14,248 nt of DNA, taken from positions 1 to 14,248 of the forward strand of contig CAZXCQ010000168.1 in NCBI GenBank assembly GCA_964639275.1. Direction: 5' to 3'. Origin of the DNA: CAZXCQ01 sp964639275. GTDB taxonomy: Bacteria; Desulfobacterota; DSM-4660; Desulfatiglandales; Desulfatiglandaceae. The position numbers and the translations under genes were made by a program. The notes under the pieces are model-generated. The model ran no database searches and was not told the DNA's origin. It was given only the letters and a program-made list of their open reading frames with translations. Below are positions 7,301-14,213 of the stretch, piece by piece. The first letter of the stretch is position 1. The number at the start of each line of letters is the position of its first letter.

Positions 7301-9372
7301 TGCAGGGATTAACCGTTTACGCACCGTACTTGGGGATTCTGAGTCTGATTATTGCCTGGTTGATCTACAGTTATGTCAAAAAGCAACCCAGCGGTACCGA
7401 GTTGATGGGAAAGCTCGAAAAAATGATCCATGAGGGGGCCATGGCCTTCCTCAAGAGGGAATATTCCATCCTGGTGCTTTTTATAGTGGCCGTGTTTATC
7501 CTTTTGGGGCTGCTGCTCGGGCAATGGAAGACATCCATTGCCTTTGTGACGGGGGCCTTGTGCTCCATGGCGGCAGGGTTTTCAGGTATGAGCGCCGCAA
7601 CCCGGGGCAACTCACGGACCGCCGAGGCCGCCAATAAGTCAGGACAGGCCAAGGCCCTGAACATATCCTATTTTTCTGGCTCTGTTATGGGGTTGGCCGT
7701 GGCCGGTCTGGGGCTATTGGGCCTTGGATTCTGGTTTTGGGTCTTTGGTGATAACCCAGAAACCGCCCAGTACATCAACGGCTTTGCCATGGGTGCAAGC
7801 TCCATAGCGCTTTTTGCCCGTGTGGGCGGAGGGGTCTATACAAAGGCGGCGGACGTCGGGGCAGACCTGGTGGGTAAGGTAGAAGCGGGCATTCCCGAAG
7901 ACGACCCGCGAAACCCCGGTGTCATTGCTGACAACGTAGGGGATAACGTAGGCGATATTGCAGGGATGGGAGCCGACATCTTTGAATCCTTTGTGGGCTC
8001 GGTTGTGGCCACTGTGGCCATTGGGGCCACTATGGCCATCGGCACCCCCGAGACCTTAGGGGCATTTGTCAAGGAATTCCCGGTGCTGCAAGGGCTGACT
8101 GCCACGGCCATCAAGTTGAAATATATGGCAATGCCCATATTGGTGATCATGGCGGGTATACTCAGTTCATTCATAGGGGTGTTTTCGATCAAGGTCTTTC
8201 AAAGAGGAGATCCGGCTGGTGCACTCAGGTACACCACTTTTGTGGCTGCCGCGATCTTTATCATTCTTACCATTATCGTCACCAAGGGCATCGGGATGCC
8301 GATGGGTGCCTTCTGGGCCGTGTTTTCGGGACTCCTTTGCGGGATCGCCATTGGTCTTCTTGCGGAATATTATACCTCTGGACCACCCATCCGACGAATT
8401 GCGGAGCAGTCCAAGACAGGACCGGCCACTGTCATTATCGCGGGTCTTGCGGTAGGCATGCAGTCCACCTATCTTCCCATCCTCGGGATCTGTGTGGCGA
8501 CCTTTATCGGGTATAAGAGTGCGGGGATTTATGGCATCGGTCTTTCCGCGGTGGGGATGCTGGCCACGGTTGGCGCCACCATGACGGTTGATGCCTATGG
8601 ACCCATTGCGGATAACGCAGGGGGTATCTCAGAGATGTCGGGCCTTGGCCCGGAGACCCGGAAGATTACGGATAGCCTTGACGCCCTTGGTAATACCACG
8701 GCCGCCATCGGCAAGGGGTTTGCTATTGGTTCTGCGGCCTTGACGGCCCTCGCCCTCTTTGTTGCCTTTACACAGGCCGCCGGCCTAAAGCAGGTCGTTA
8801 TCGATAACCCCCTGGTGGTGATCGGCCTGTTTATTGGCGGTATGGTTCCCATGGTCTGTGCCGCCCTGACCATGACCTCTGTGGGCAAGGCCGCCTTTAG
8901 CATCGTTGAGGAGATTCGTCGCCAGTTCCGAGATATCCCCGGACTCCTGGAAGGAAAAGAGGGCGCCGAACCCGATCCAAAGACCTGTGTCTCCATCGCG
9001 ACGGGTTCTGCCTTGAAACAGATGGTGGCCCCCGGACTCGTGGCAGTTCTCACCCCTGTTGCGGTTGGGTTTCTTTTGGGTAAAGAGACCCTGGGGGGTG
9101 TGCTCCTGGGTGCAACGGTCATGGGTGCGTTTCTGGCCCTTTTTATGGCCAATGGTGGCGGTGCATGGGATAACGCGAAAAAATACATCGAGGAGGGAAA
9201 TCTTGGCGGTAAAGGCTCCAATAACCACAAGGCCGCTGTGGTCGGGGATACGGTTGGTGATCCTTTTAAAGACACCTCCGGTCCAGCCATGAACATCCTC
9301 ATCAAGTTGATGTCCGTGGTTTCACTGGTTATTGCACCGACCCTGCCGGTTGCCGGTATCTTCTTGGGGTAG
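7300..9372 (+). CDS. hppA: membrane-bound ion-pumping pyrophosphatase, K+-dependent, probably Na+-pumping
   Basis: This integral membrane pump hydrolyses pyrophosphate and exports Na+ or H+. The 690 residues contain about 16 hydrophobic helices. The catalytic signatures are DVGADLVGKVE (185-195), DDPRNPGVIADNVGDNVGD (201-219), EYYTS (356-360), DAYGPIADNAGG (431-442) and the C-terminal DNAKKYIE and GDTVGDPFKDT. GNTTAAIGKG (464-473) has Ala468 and Gly471, the pair typical of K+-dependent enzymes; K+-independent ones have Lys and usually Thr there. Glu229 in DIFESFVG occupies the same place as the key Glu of Thermotoga Na+-PPase (DLLESFVG), whereas plant H+ pumps carry it four residues later. 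Na+ pumping is therefore likely, but a dual Na+/H+ pump is possible. AAGGAGGA (7283-7290) inside pth is the ribosome site, and the start overlaps the pth stop. Confidence 0.96.
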   Translation: MQGLTVYAPYLGILSLIIAWLIYSYVKKQPSGTELMGKLEKMIHEGAMAFLKREYSILVLFIVAVFILLGLLLGQWKTSIAFVTGALCSMAAGFSGMSAATRGNSRTAEAANKSGQAKALNISYFSGSVMGLAVAGLGLLGLGFWFWVFGDNPETAQYINGFAMGASSIALFARVGGGVYTKAADVGADLVGKVEAGIPEDDPRNPGVIADNVGDNVGDIAGMGADIFESFVGSVVATVAIGATMAIGTPETLGAFVKEFPVLQGLTATAIKLKYMAMPILVIMAGILSSFIGVFSIKVFQRGDPAGALRYTTFVAAAIFIILTIIVTKGIGMPMGAFWAVFSGLLCGIAIGLLAEYYTSGPPIRRIAEQSKTGPATVIIAGLAVGMQSTYLPILGICVATFIGYKSAGIYGIGLSAVGMLATVGATMTVDAYGPIADNAGGISEMSGLGPETRKITDSLDALGNTTAAIGKGFAIGSAALTALALFVAFTQAAGLKQVVIDNPLVVIGLFIGGMVPMVCAALTMTSVGKAAFSIVEEIRRQFRDIPGLLEGKEGAEPDPKTCVSIATGSALKQMVAPGLVAVLTPVAVGFLLGKETLGGVLLGATVMGAFLALFMANGGGAWDNAKKYIEEGNLGGKGSNNHKAAVVGDTVGDPFKDTSGPAMNILIKLMSVVSLVIAPTLPVAGIFLG

Positions 9373-9398
9373 AGGCACTCAGTGGCGAGGACTTGAAA

Positions 9399-9426
9399 TC
9401 AAGGGGGAACTCACGTTCCCCCTTGA
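9399..9426 (+). terminator. perfect 12-bp hairpin between hppA and carD
   Basis: TCAAGGGGGAAC (9399-9410) and GTTCCCCCTTGA (9415-9426) are perfect inverse complements around a 4-base loop, TCAC. The stem begins 27 bases after the hppA stop and ends 28 bases before the carD ATG. The bases that follow (GAGTATTGACAG) are not a T-run, so as an intrinsic terminator it is atypical. It may instead protect the hppA 3' end, pause polymerase or structure the carD leader. Confidence 0.6.
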
Positions 9427-9454
9427 GAGTATTGACAGAAAATGGGGGTTCATA

Positions 9455-9934
9455 ATGTTTAACATAGGTGATTTGGCTGTTTATCCGGCCCACGGCGTAG
9501 GCGTTATTGAAAAGATCGAAACGCAGGAGATATCGGGTTGCCAGCAAGATTTCTATGTCATGCGAATTCTTGATAGCAACATGATTATCATGATTCCCAC
9601 CAATAATGTGAACAATGTTGGGCTGAGAGATATTATCCCTCAAACTGAGATTCCCAAGGTTTACTCCATTTTGAAAAAGAGGGATGTCACCCTTGACAGC
9701 CAGACCTGGAATCGTCGATACCGGGAATATATGGAAAAGATAAAGACCGGTTCTGTCTTCGAGGTTGCCGAGGTCTATCGCGATTTGCTTATCTTGAGGC
9801 TGGAAAAGGAGCTCTCCTTTGGAGAAAGGAAGATGCTGGATACGGCCAGGGCACTATTGGTCAAAGAGATATCTCTTGCCAAGAACGTTGGTGAAGAACA
9901 GGTAAGAGAGGACCTTGATGGGATGTTTTCTTAA
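9455..9934 (+). CDS. carD: CarD/CdnL-family RNA polymerase-binding regulator
   Basis: CdnL/CarD proteins bind the RNA polymerase beta subunit and stabilise the open complex at sigma-70-type promoters, notably of rRNA and growth genes. The 159 residues show an N-terminal polymerase-interacting Tudor-like domain (about 1-65, MFNIGDLAVYPAHGVGVIEKI) and an all-helical C-terminal domain (about 70-159). Trp85 in DSQTWNRRYRE corresponds to the tryptophan that wedges at the upstream edge of the transcription bubble in studied members. The length matches CdnL (about 160) and excludes the Mfd/TRCF helicase and the long HMGA-like CarD of myxobacteria. The ATG at 9455 begins the conserved domain, with GGGGG at 9444-9448 as ribosome site; an in-frame opening back to 9332 runs through hppA and the hairpin. 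An 11-base gap precedes rluD. Confidence 0.92.
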   Translation: MFNIGDLAVYPAHGVGVIEKIETQEISGCQQDFYVMRILDSNMIIMIPTNNVNNVGLRDIIPQTEIPKVYSILKKRDVTLDSQTWNRRYREYMEKIKTGSVFEVAEVYRDLLILRLEKELSFGERKMLDTARALLVKEISLAKNVGEEQVREDLDGMFS

Positions 9935-9945
9935 ATCCTTTCCTT

Positions 9946-10950
9946 GTGTCCAAGATGGACCATGATTCAGACAGGATATTCTTTTACAAGTTCCCCGAAG
10001 ACACCCCAGAGATTCGCTTGGATCTCTTTTTGTTTAACTGTTCCCTGGGTCTATCACGATCCAAGCTACAGGCCCTCATAAGGAACGGAGACGTAAGGAT
10101 AAACAACTGCCCTTCTAAACCAAGCTATAGATTAAAGGCAGGTGATCAGGTCTTTTTATCGATCCCTTCTCTTCCCGCCCAGATTCTGAAACCTGAGGCC
10201 GTGGCATTTGGCATAATCCACGAGGACGAGTCTATTATCGTGGTTGACAAGCCGCCGGGTCTTGTGGTTCACCCTGCGCCGGGTCACTACCAGGGCACGC
10301 TGGTGCATGGACTCCTTCAACACTGCCAGGGTCTCTCCCGGTTAGGCGGTGAATTGAGACCGGGTGTGGTTCACCGTCTGGACAAGGACACCTCAGGGGT
10401 CATGGTGGCGGCCAAGACTGACCGGGCCCACGGTCAACTTGCCCGGCAATTCAAGTCGGGGATGGTGAGAAAGGACTATATGGCACTCGTCCATGGTCGG
10501 ATTAAGGGGCAAGAGGGGGAAATCGATCTTTCTATTGCCCGCCATCCAAAGAAGAGAAAAGAGATGTCGGTCACTCATTTGGGGGGAAGGCGAGCAATAA
10601 CAGTGTGGGAGAAGATTGAGGAATTCCACAGCGGTTTTTCTCTTCTCAAGGTCTCGCTAAAGACCGGGAGGACGCACCAGATCCGAGTGCATCTTTCCCA
10701 TATGGGCCATCCCGTCGCTGGAGATCGCGTCTATGGATATGGCCTTAGGTGGTGGAAAAGGCAACCGCTTTTAAAAAAAGGGGTCCTGCCCGATATGGTT
10801 AGGCAGATGCTCCATTCAAGGCGTTTGGGGATCACCCACCCGGAAACCGGGGCTTACGTGGAATTTGAGGCACCCCTCCCTGCGGATATGAAACGGGTAT
10901 TGGATGATTTGAGGTCGCTTGATTTGACGGCAGGGCGGATAAAGACTTGA
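9946..10950 (+). CDS. rluD: 23S rRNA pseudouridine synthase, RluA/RluD family
   Basis: It isomerises uridines in 23S rRNA; RluD proper modifies helix 69 (E. coli U1911, U1915 and U1917). The 334 residues contain an N-terminal S4 RNA-binding domain (about 22-75, LDLFLFNCSLGLSRSKLQALIRNG region) and a catalytic domain (about 90-320). The signature HRLDKDTSG (143-151) supplies catalytic Asp146, and the C-terminal motif GRTHQIRVH is at 241-249. An S4 domain plus the family-specific VVDKPPGLVVHPAPGH stretch (99-114) favours RluD over RluA, although RluC also carries S4. The GTG at 9946 was kept; ATG at 9955 is three codons later. Neither has a clear ribosome site, so coupling to carD translation is possible. 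Its stop codon overlaps a strong promoter. Confidence 0.88.
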   Translation: MSKMDHDSDRIFFYKFPEDTPEIRLDLFLFNCSLGLSRSKLQALIRNGDVRINNCPSKPSYRLKAGDQVFLSIPSLPAQILKPEAVAFGIIHEDESIIVVDKPPGLVVHPAPGHYQGTLVHGLLQHCQGLSRLGGELRPGVVHRLDKDTSGVMVAAKTDRAHGQLARQFKSGMVRKDYMALVHGRIKGQEGEIDLSIARHPKKRKEMSVTHLGGRRAITVWEKIEEFHSGFSLLKVSLKTGRTHQIRVHLSHMGHPVAGDRVYGYGLRWWKRQPLLKKGVLPDMVRQMLHSRRLGITHPETGAYVEFEAPLPADMKRVLDDLRSLDLTAGRIKT

Positions 10951-10975
10951 CACGGGGAGAAAAAAGAACTATATT
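10947..10975 (+). promoter_or_regulatory. near-consensus sigma-70 promoter for rho
   Basis: TTGACA (10947-10952) is a perfect -35 box. TATATT (10970-10975) matches the -10 box at 5 of 6 positions, and the spacer is exactly 17 bases. The -35 box overlaps the rluD stop codon (10948-10950). Transcription would begin near 10982 and run about 375 bases before rho, making rho-rpmE its own transcription unit. This is one of the two best promoter matches in the window. Confidence 0.65.
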
Positions 10976-11356
10976 CAAAAAATATGAATTTTCCTGCCTT
11001 TTAGAGGATTCGGTCAGTGCCGGATATCTAAGCAGACTTCATGATTGATCTACTGAGTTACCTTTCTCTGACTTTCAAAAAAGGGTGATTAAACCCGACC
11101 TCACAGCCCGGTGCAGGTCATTGTCAACACTTTTCGCTTTTGTCCATATGTTAGGTCTTCTTGATCCTCAAACAGAATTCGGTTTCTTTGGGTCCTGCCC
11201 CGCATAAAATCCAGTAAAAGTCTAGTTGAGAGAAAAAGGAAACCTTAGAGAAGACATAGAAACAAAAACCGTATATCTATTATACCAGGGGGCTTTGCGA
11301 TAGACATGCGAATATCGCAATTGAATAGAATAACATATCTTGTATGGAGATAGGAC
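10976..11356 (+). promoter_or_regulatory. long untranslated leader of rho
   Basis: No convincing gene lies in these 381 bases. They contain a bulged hairpin (GACCTCAC 11097-11104 with GTG and AGGTC 11111-11119, C11114 unpaired), a pyrimidine-rich part (about 11118-11205) and a perfect 8-bp inverted repeat near rho. Rho is autoregulated by attenuation in its leader in enteric bacteria, and the length and pyrimidine bias here would suit the same logic; that is inference. Three tiny ATG-started frames (10984-11004, 11041-11088 and 11148-11207) lack ribosome sites. Confidence 0.5.
11295..11320 (+). repeat. perfect 8-bp inverted repeat just upstream of rho
   Basis: TTGCGATA (11295-11302) and TATCGCAA (11313-11320) are perfect inverse complements around a 10-base gap. 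The repeat ends 26 bases before the GGAG ribosome site (11346-11349) of rho. It could be an operator (two half-sites spaced about two helical turns centre to centre) or an RNA stem in the leader. It occupies an A+T-rich stretch but is itself more GC-rich. Confidence 0.45.
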
Positions 11357-12604
11357 ATGAATCTTGTGGAACTAAAAGAGATGAAGATCAGCGAACTGAC
11401 AAGCATGGCAAAGGCGTTTAATATTGACGGTGCCTCGGGGATGCGAAAGCAGGATCTTACCTTTGCCTTGCTGCAGGCCCATTCTGAGCGAAATGGCCTC
11501 ATATATGGTGCCGGCGTATTAGAGATACTCCCGGATGGATTCGGATTCCTGAGGGCACCCGACGCCAATTATCTCCCGGGGCCGGATGACATCTACGTCT
11601 CTCCTTCGCAGATTCGCCGGTTCAACCTGAGAAAGGGTGACACGATCGAGGGGCAGATTCGACCGCCAAAAGACTCGGAGAGGTACTTTGCGCTTTTGAA
11701 GGTGGAGGCGGTCAATCATGAAGACCCGGAGATTGCCAGAGAAAAGATCCTTTTTGACAACCTCACGCCGCTTTACCCGAACAAAAGGGTCAAGCTGGAA
11801 ACCGTATCTAACAATTATTCCGCGAGAATAATGGACCTGATGACACCCATTGGAAAGGGCCAGCGGGGTCTGATTGTCGCCCCTCCCAGGACTGGCAAGA
11901 CCATGCTCCTCCAGAACATTGCCAACAGTGTGACGGCCAATGACGGGAGTATTCATAAGATCGTGCTGCTCATCGACGAAAGGCCGGAGGAGGTAACGGA
12001 CATGGCCCGATCCGTACAGGCAGAGGTGATCAGTTCGACCTTTGATGAACCTCCCCAGCGCCACGTTCAGGTGGCAGAGATGGTGATCGAGAAGGCAAAG
12101 AGGCTGGTGGAACATAAGCTTGATGTCCTGATCCTTTTGGACAGCATCACCCGATTGGCCCGCGCATATAACGCCGTGGTTCCGCCAAGCGGAAAGATCC
12201 TGTCAGGCGGATTGGACTCCAATGCCCTTCACAAACCCAAGCGCTTCTTTGGTGCAGCAAGAAACATTGAGGAGGGCGGCAGCCTGACGATCATTGCAAC
12301 GGCCCTTATTGATACCGGAAGCCGGATGGATGAGGTTATCTTTGAGGAGTTCAAGGGGACGGGAAATATGGAAATTCACCTCGACAGAAAGCTGAGCGAC
12401 AGACGGGTGTTCCCATCCATAGATATCAATCTCTCCGGCACCCGGAAGGAGGAGCTCCTGCTGGATGAAGCGGATCTCAATCGCATATGGATACTGCGCA
12501 AATTGCTTGCTCCCCTGACCCCGGTTGATAGCATGGAGTTTTTGCTTGATAAGATCAAGGGAACAAAGGATAATAAGGCGTTCTTGGCTTCCATGAGCGA
12601 GTAA
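11357..12604 (+). CDS. rho: transcription termination factor Rho
   Basis: Rho is a hexameric RNA-dependent ATPase that translocates along nascent RNA and ends transcription. The 415 residues are close to the 419 of E. coli and contain no insertion. Domains: N-terminal helical part (1-45), cold-shock-like RNA-binding domain (about 46-120, with GFGFLR at 61-66) and RecA-type ATPase (about 130-415). Walker A is APPRTGKT (175-182), Walker B is VLILLDS (257-263) with Asp262, the Q-loop region is PPSGKILSGGLDSNALHKPKRFFGAARN, and the R-loop Lys lies in the IGKGQRG and FKGTGNMEIH regions. All key residues are present. ATG has GGAG 7 bases upstream. It has its own strong promoter and a long leader, and is followed after 22 bases by rpmE. 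Confidence 0.97.
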   Translation: MNLVELKEMKISELTSMAKAFNIDGASGMRKQDLTFALLQAHSERNGLIYGAGVLEILPDGFGFLRAPDANYLPGPDDIYVSPSQIRRFNLRKGDTIEGQIRPPKDSERYFALLKVEAVNHEDPEIAREKILFDNLTPLYPNKRVKLETVSNNYSARIMDLMTPIGKGQRGLIVAPPRTGKTMLLQNIANSVTANDGSIHKIVLLIDERPEEVTDMARSVQAEVISSTFDEPPQRHVQVAEMVIEKAKRLVEHKLDVLILLDSITRLARAYNAVVPPSGKILSGGLDSNALHKPKRFFGAARNIEEGGSLTIIATALIDTGSRMDEVIFEEFKGTGNMEIHLDRKLSDRRVFPSIDINLSGTRKEELLLDEADLNRIWILRKLLAPLTPVDSMEFLLDKIKGTKDNKAFLASMSE

Positions 12605-12626
12605 TCCGATAGAGAAGGAGAATAAG

Positions 12627-12860
12627 ATGAAGAAAGGGATTCACCCCCAATACTTTCAGGCCACTGTTCGCTGTGCCTGCGGCAATGAATTTGAGGCCGG
12701 TTCAACGGTCGAGGAAATCAACGTCGAGATCTGCTCCAAGTGCCATCCTTTTTTTACAGGCAAACAAAAGCTGGTCGATTCCGCGGGCAAGGTGGAGAGA
12801 TTCAGAAGGAAATATGCCAAGTTTAATCAAGGATTAGGCGCAGACGGATCAATGACCTGA
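12627..12860 (+). CDS. rpmE: 50S ribosomal protein L31, zinc-binding form
   Basis: L31 bridges the 30S and 50S subunits. The 77-residue protein begins MKKGIHPQYF and has four cysteines, CAC at 16-18 (Cys16, Cys18) and CSKC at 36-39 (Cys36, Cys39). That is the zinc-binding C+ type (rpmE) rather than the zinc-free paralogue rpmE2/ykgM. C+ forms are usual under zinc-replete conditions and are commonly replaced by the C- form when zinc is scarce. AAGGAG (12615-12620) lies 6 bases before the ATG. It follows rho, a widely conserved pairing. Confidence 0.96.
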   Translation: MKKGIHPQYFQATVRCACGNEFEAGSTVEEINVEICSKCHPFFTGKQKLVDSAGKVERFRRKYAKFNQGLGADGSMT

Positions 12861-13121
12861 AAAGGGAACGGAATTCGGTAAAATGATGTCTTGCTTTGGC
12901 CCTTCATATCTGAGACCCTGCCTTTGTGTCGAACACAAGTGCGGATCTACTTAGCTTCCACCGCTCTTCCTAATCAATTCATTTTATAGTAGAAGATTAT
13001 CCGGCGCCCCTTGCCTGGAGGTGAAAAGGGGTGCCTGTATCATCTCAAGGCACCTTGGGGCATAGGCAGCAGGTGGCTCCAAGGTGCGCAGGAAATCCTT
13101 CAAAGACAGAGGACACAGACG
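12861..13121 (+). promoter_or_regulatory. rpmE-prfA gap, 261 bases, with two alternative hairpins
   Basis: No gene is seen here. A weak promoter candidate is CTGAAA (12857-12862, 4 of 6) with TAAAAT (12879-12884, 5 of 6) at 16 bases. TTGTGT (12924-12929) and ACACAA (12933-12938) form a small stem. The strongest feature is GCACCTTGGGGC (13050-13061) pairing with GCTCCAAGGTGC (13076-13087): 12 pairs including one G-U around a 14-base loop. GGTGCC (13030-13035) can pair instead with GGCACC (13049-13054), so the two stems exclude each other. Such an arrangement can act as a switch in the prfA leader. No known riboswitch was recognised. Confidence 0.45.
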
Positions 13122-14192
13122 ATGTTCGAAAAGATCAAAGAAATCGAAGACAGATATGATGAGATTGAAGGACATTTGGGACGACCGGAGGTTATCCGGG
13201 ATCAAAGGCTCTATCAGGAATATGTCAGGGAGCATCGCTCATTAACACCCATCGTGACCACCTTTCGGAAGTCCCAGTCCGTAAGGCACGAGATTGAAAA
13301 TAGCCGCCCCTTGCTGGCCGACCCGGACCCCGAAATCAGACAACTTGCCAGTGAAGATATTGAGACCCTTCGGTCAAGCTTGTCTCATCTGGAAGAGCAG
13401 CTAAGGGTACTGCTCTTACCCAAAGATCCAAATGACGAGAAGAACACGCTTTTGGAAATAAGGGCCGGCACCGGTGGAGAAGAGGCCGCACTCTTTGTTG
13501 CTGACCTATTTAGGATGTACACCCGGTATGCCGAGATAAGGGGGTGGAAGACAGAAATCCTGGGCCAACATGCCACCGGAATCGGCGGCTTCAAAGAGAT
13601 CATCATCCTCATAGGGGGGCAAATGGTTTACAGCAGGCTCAAATATGAGAGTGGGGTCCACCGTGTTCAGCGGGTGCCTGAGACAGAGGCCCAGGGCCGT
13701 ATCCACACATCGGCGGTCACTGTGGCGGTGCTCCCGGAGGCAGAAGAGATAGACGTTGAGGTCGATCCGGAGGATCTTCGGATTGATGTCTTTAGGGCCA
13801 CCGGCCATGGAGGACAACATGTCAACACCACCGATTCGGCAGTCCGTATTACTCATCTTCCCACGGGTCTGGTGGTCAGCTGCCAGGACGAAAAATCTCA
13901 ACACAAGAACAAGGCAAAGGCCATGAAGGTCCTTCTGTCTCGTCTCCTTGACAGGCAACAGGCAGAACAGCACTCAAAGATCTCCGAGGAGCGCAGGAAC
14001 TTGGTGGGTTCAGGGGACAGGAGCGAGAGGATCAGGACCTATAACTTTCCCCAGGGAAGGGTTACGGATCATAGAATAGGCCTGACCCTTTATAGGCTCG
14101 AGAGCTTGCTCGAGGGGGAACTGGACCTTATTATTGGGCCCCTGATTACCCACTTCCAGACAGAAGCGCTTAAGAAAAACCGTGATCACTGA
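13122..14192 (+). CDS. prfA: peptide chain release factor 1
   Basis: RF1 recognises UAA and UAG stops and triggers hydrolysis of peptidyl-tRNA. The 356-residue length fits RF1 (360 in E. coli). Codon recognition uses PET (186-188), an RF1-type PxT rather than the SPF of RF2. GGQ sits at 230-232 in ATGHGGQHVNTTDSAVRITH, where Gln232 would be the site methylated by PrmC. The frame is open back to 13011, but ATG at 13122 matches the family start (MFEKIKEIEDRY) and has AGAGG 9 bases upstream. The upstream in-frame part lies within the hairpin leader and is not protein-like. A 21-base gap leads to a probable prmC start. Confidence 0.96.
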   Translation: MFEKIKEIEDRYDEIEGHLGRPEVIRDQRLYQEYVREHRSLTPIVTTFRKSQSVRHEIENSRPLLADPDPEIRQLASEDIETLRSSLSHLEEQLRVLLLPKDPNDEKNTLLEIRAGTGGEEAALFVADLFRMYTRYAEIRGWKTEILGQHATGIGGFKEIIILIGGQMVYSRLKYESGVHRVQRVPETEAQGRIHTSAVTVAVLPEAEEIDVEVDPEDLRIDVFRATGHGGQHVNTTDSAVRITHLPTGLVVSCQDEKSQHKNKAKAMKVLLSRLLDRQQAEQHSKISEERRNLVGSGDRSERIRTYNFPQGRVTDHRIGLTLYRLESLLEGELDLIIGPLITHFQTEALKKNRDH

Positions 14193-14213
14193 TCGGTGAT
14201 TCTCTGTTTCCCA

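Noticed and set aside
9332..9454. Upstream extension of carD into the 3' end of hppA
   Set aside because: It runs through the perfect hairpin, and the conserved domain begins exactly at the ATG at 9455 with a G-rich ribosome site.
9432..9458. TTGACA just before carD as a promoter
   Set aside because: The best -10 (TAATGT) is only 15 bases away and overlaps the ATG; no box lies at 17 bases.
11077..11096. Intrinsic terminator on the minus strand (GGGT/ACCC stem followed by T6)
   Set aside because: The stem is only 4 bp and no minus-strand gene is seen to its right.
11148..11207. 19-codon frame in the rho leader (and 15 codons at 11041-11088)
   Set aside because: No ribosome site and no recognisable peptide; chance frames of this length are common.
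13011..13121. N-terminal extension of prfA by 37 residues
   Set aside because: The family start is at 13122 with a ribosome site; the extension overlies the leader hairpin.
14185..14200. Hairpin at the prfA stop codon (ATCAC/GTGAT)
   Set aside because: Only 5 bp, no T-run, and prmC probably starts 14 bases later, so termination here is unlikely.
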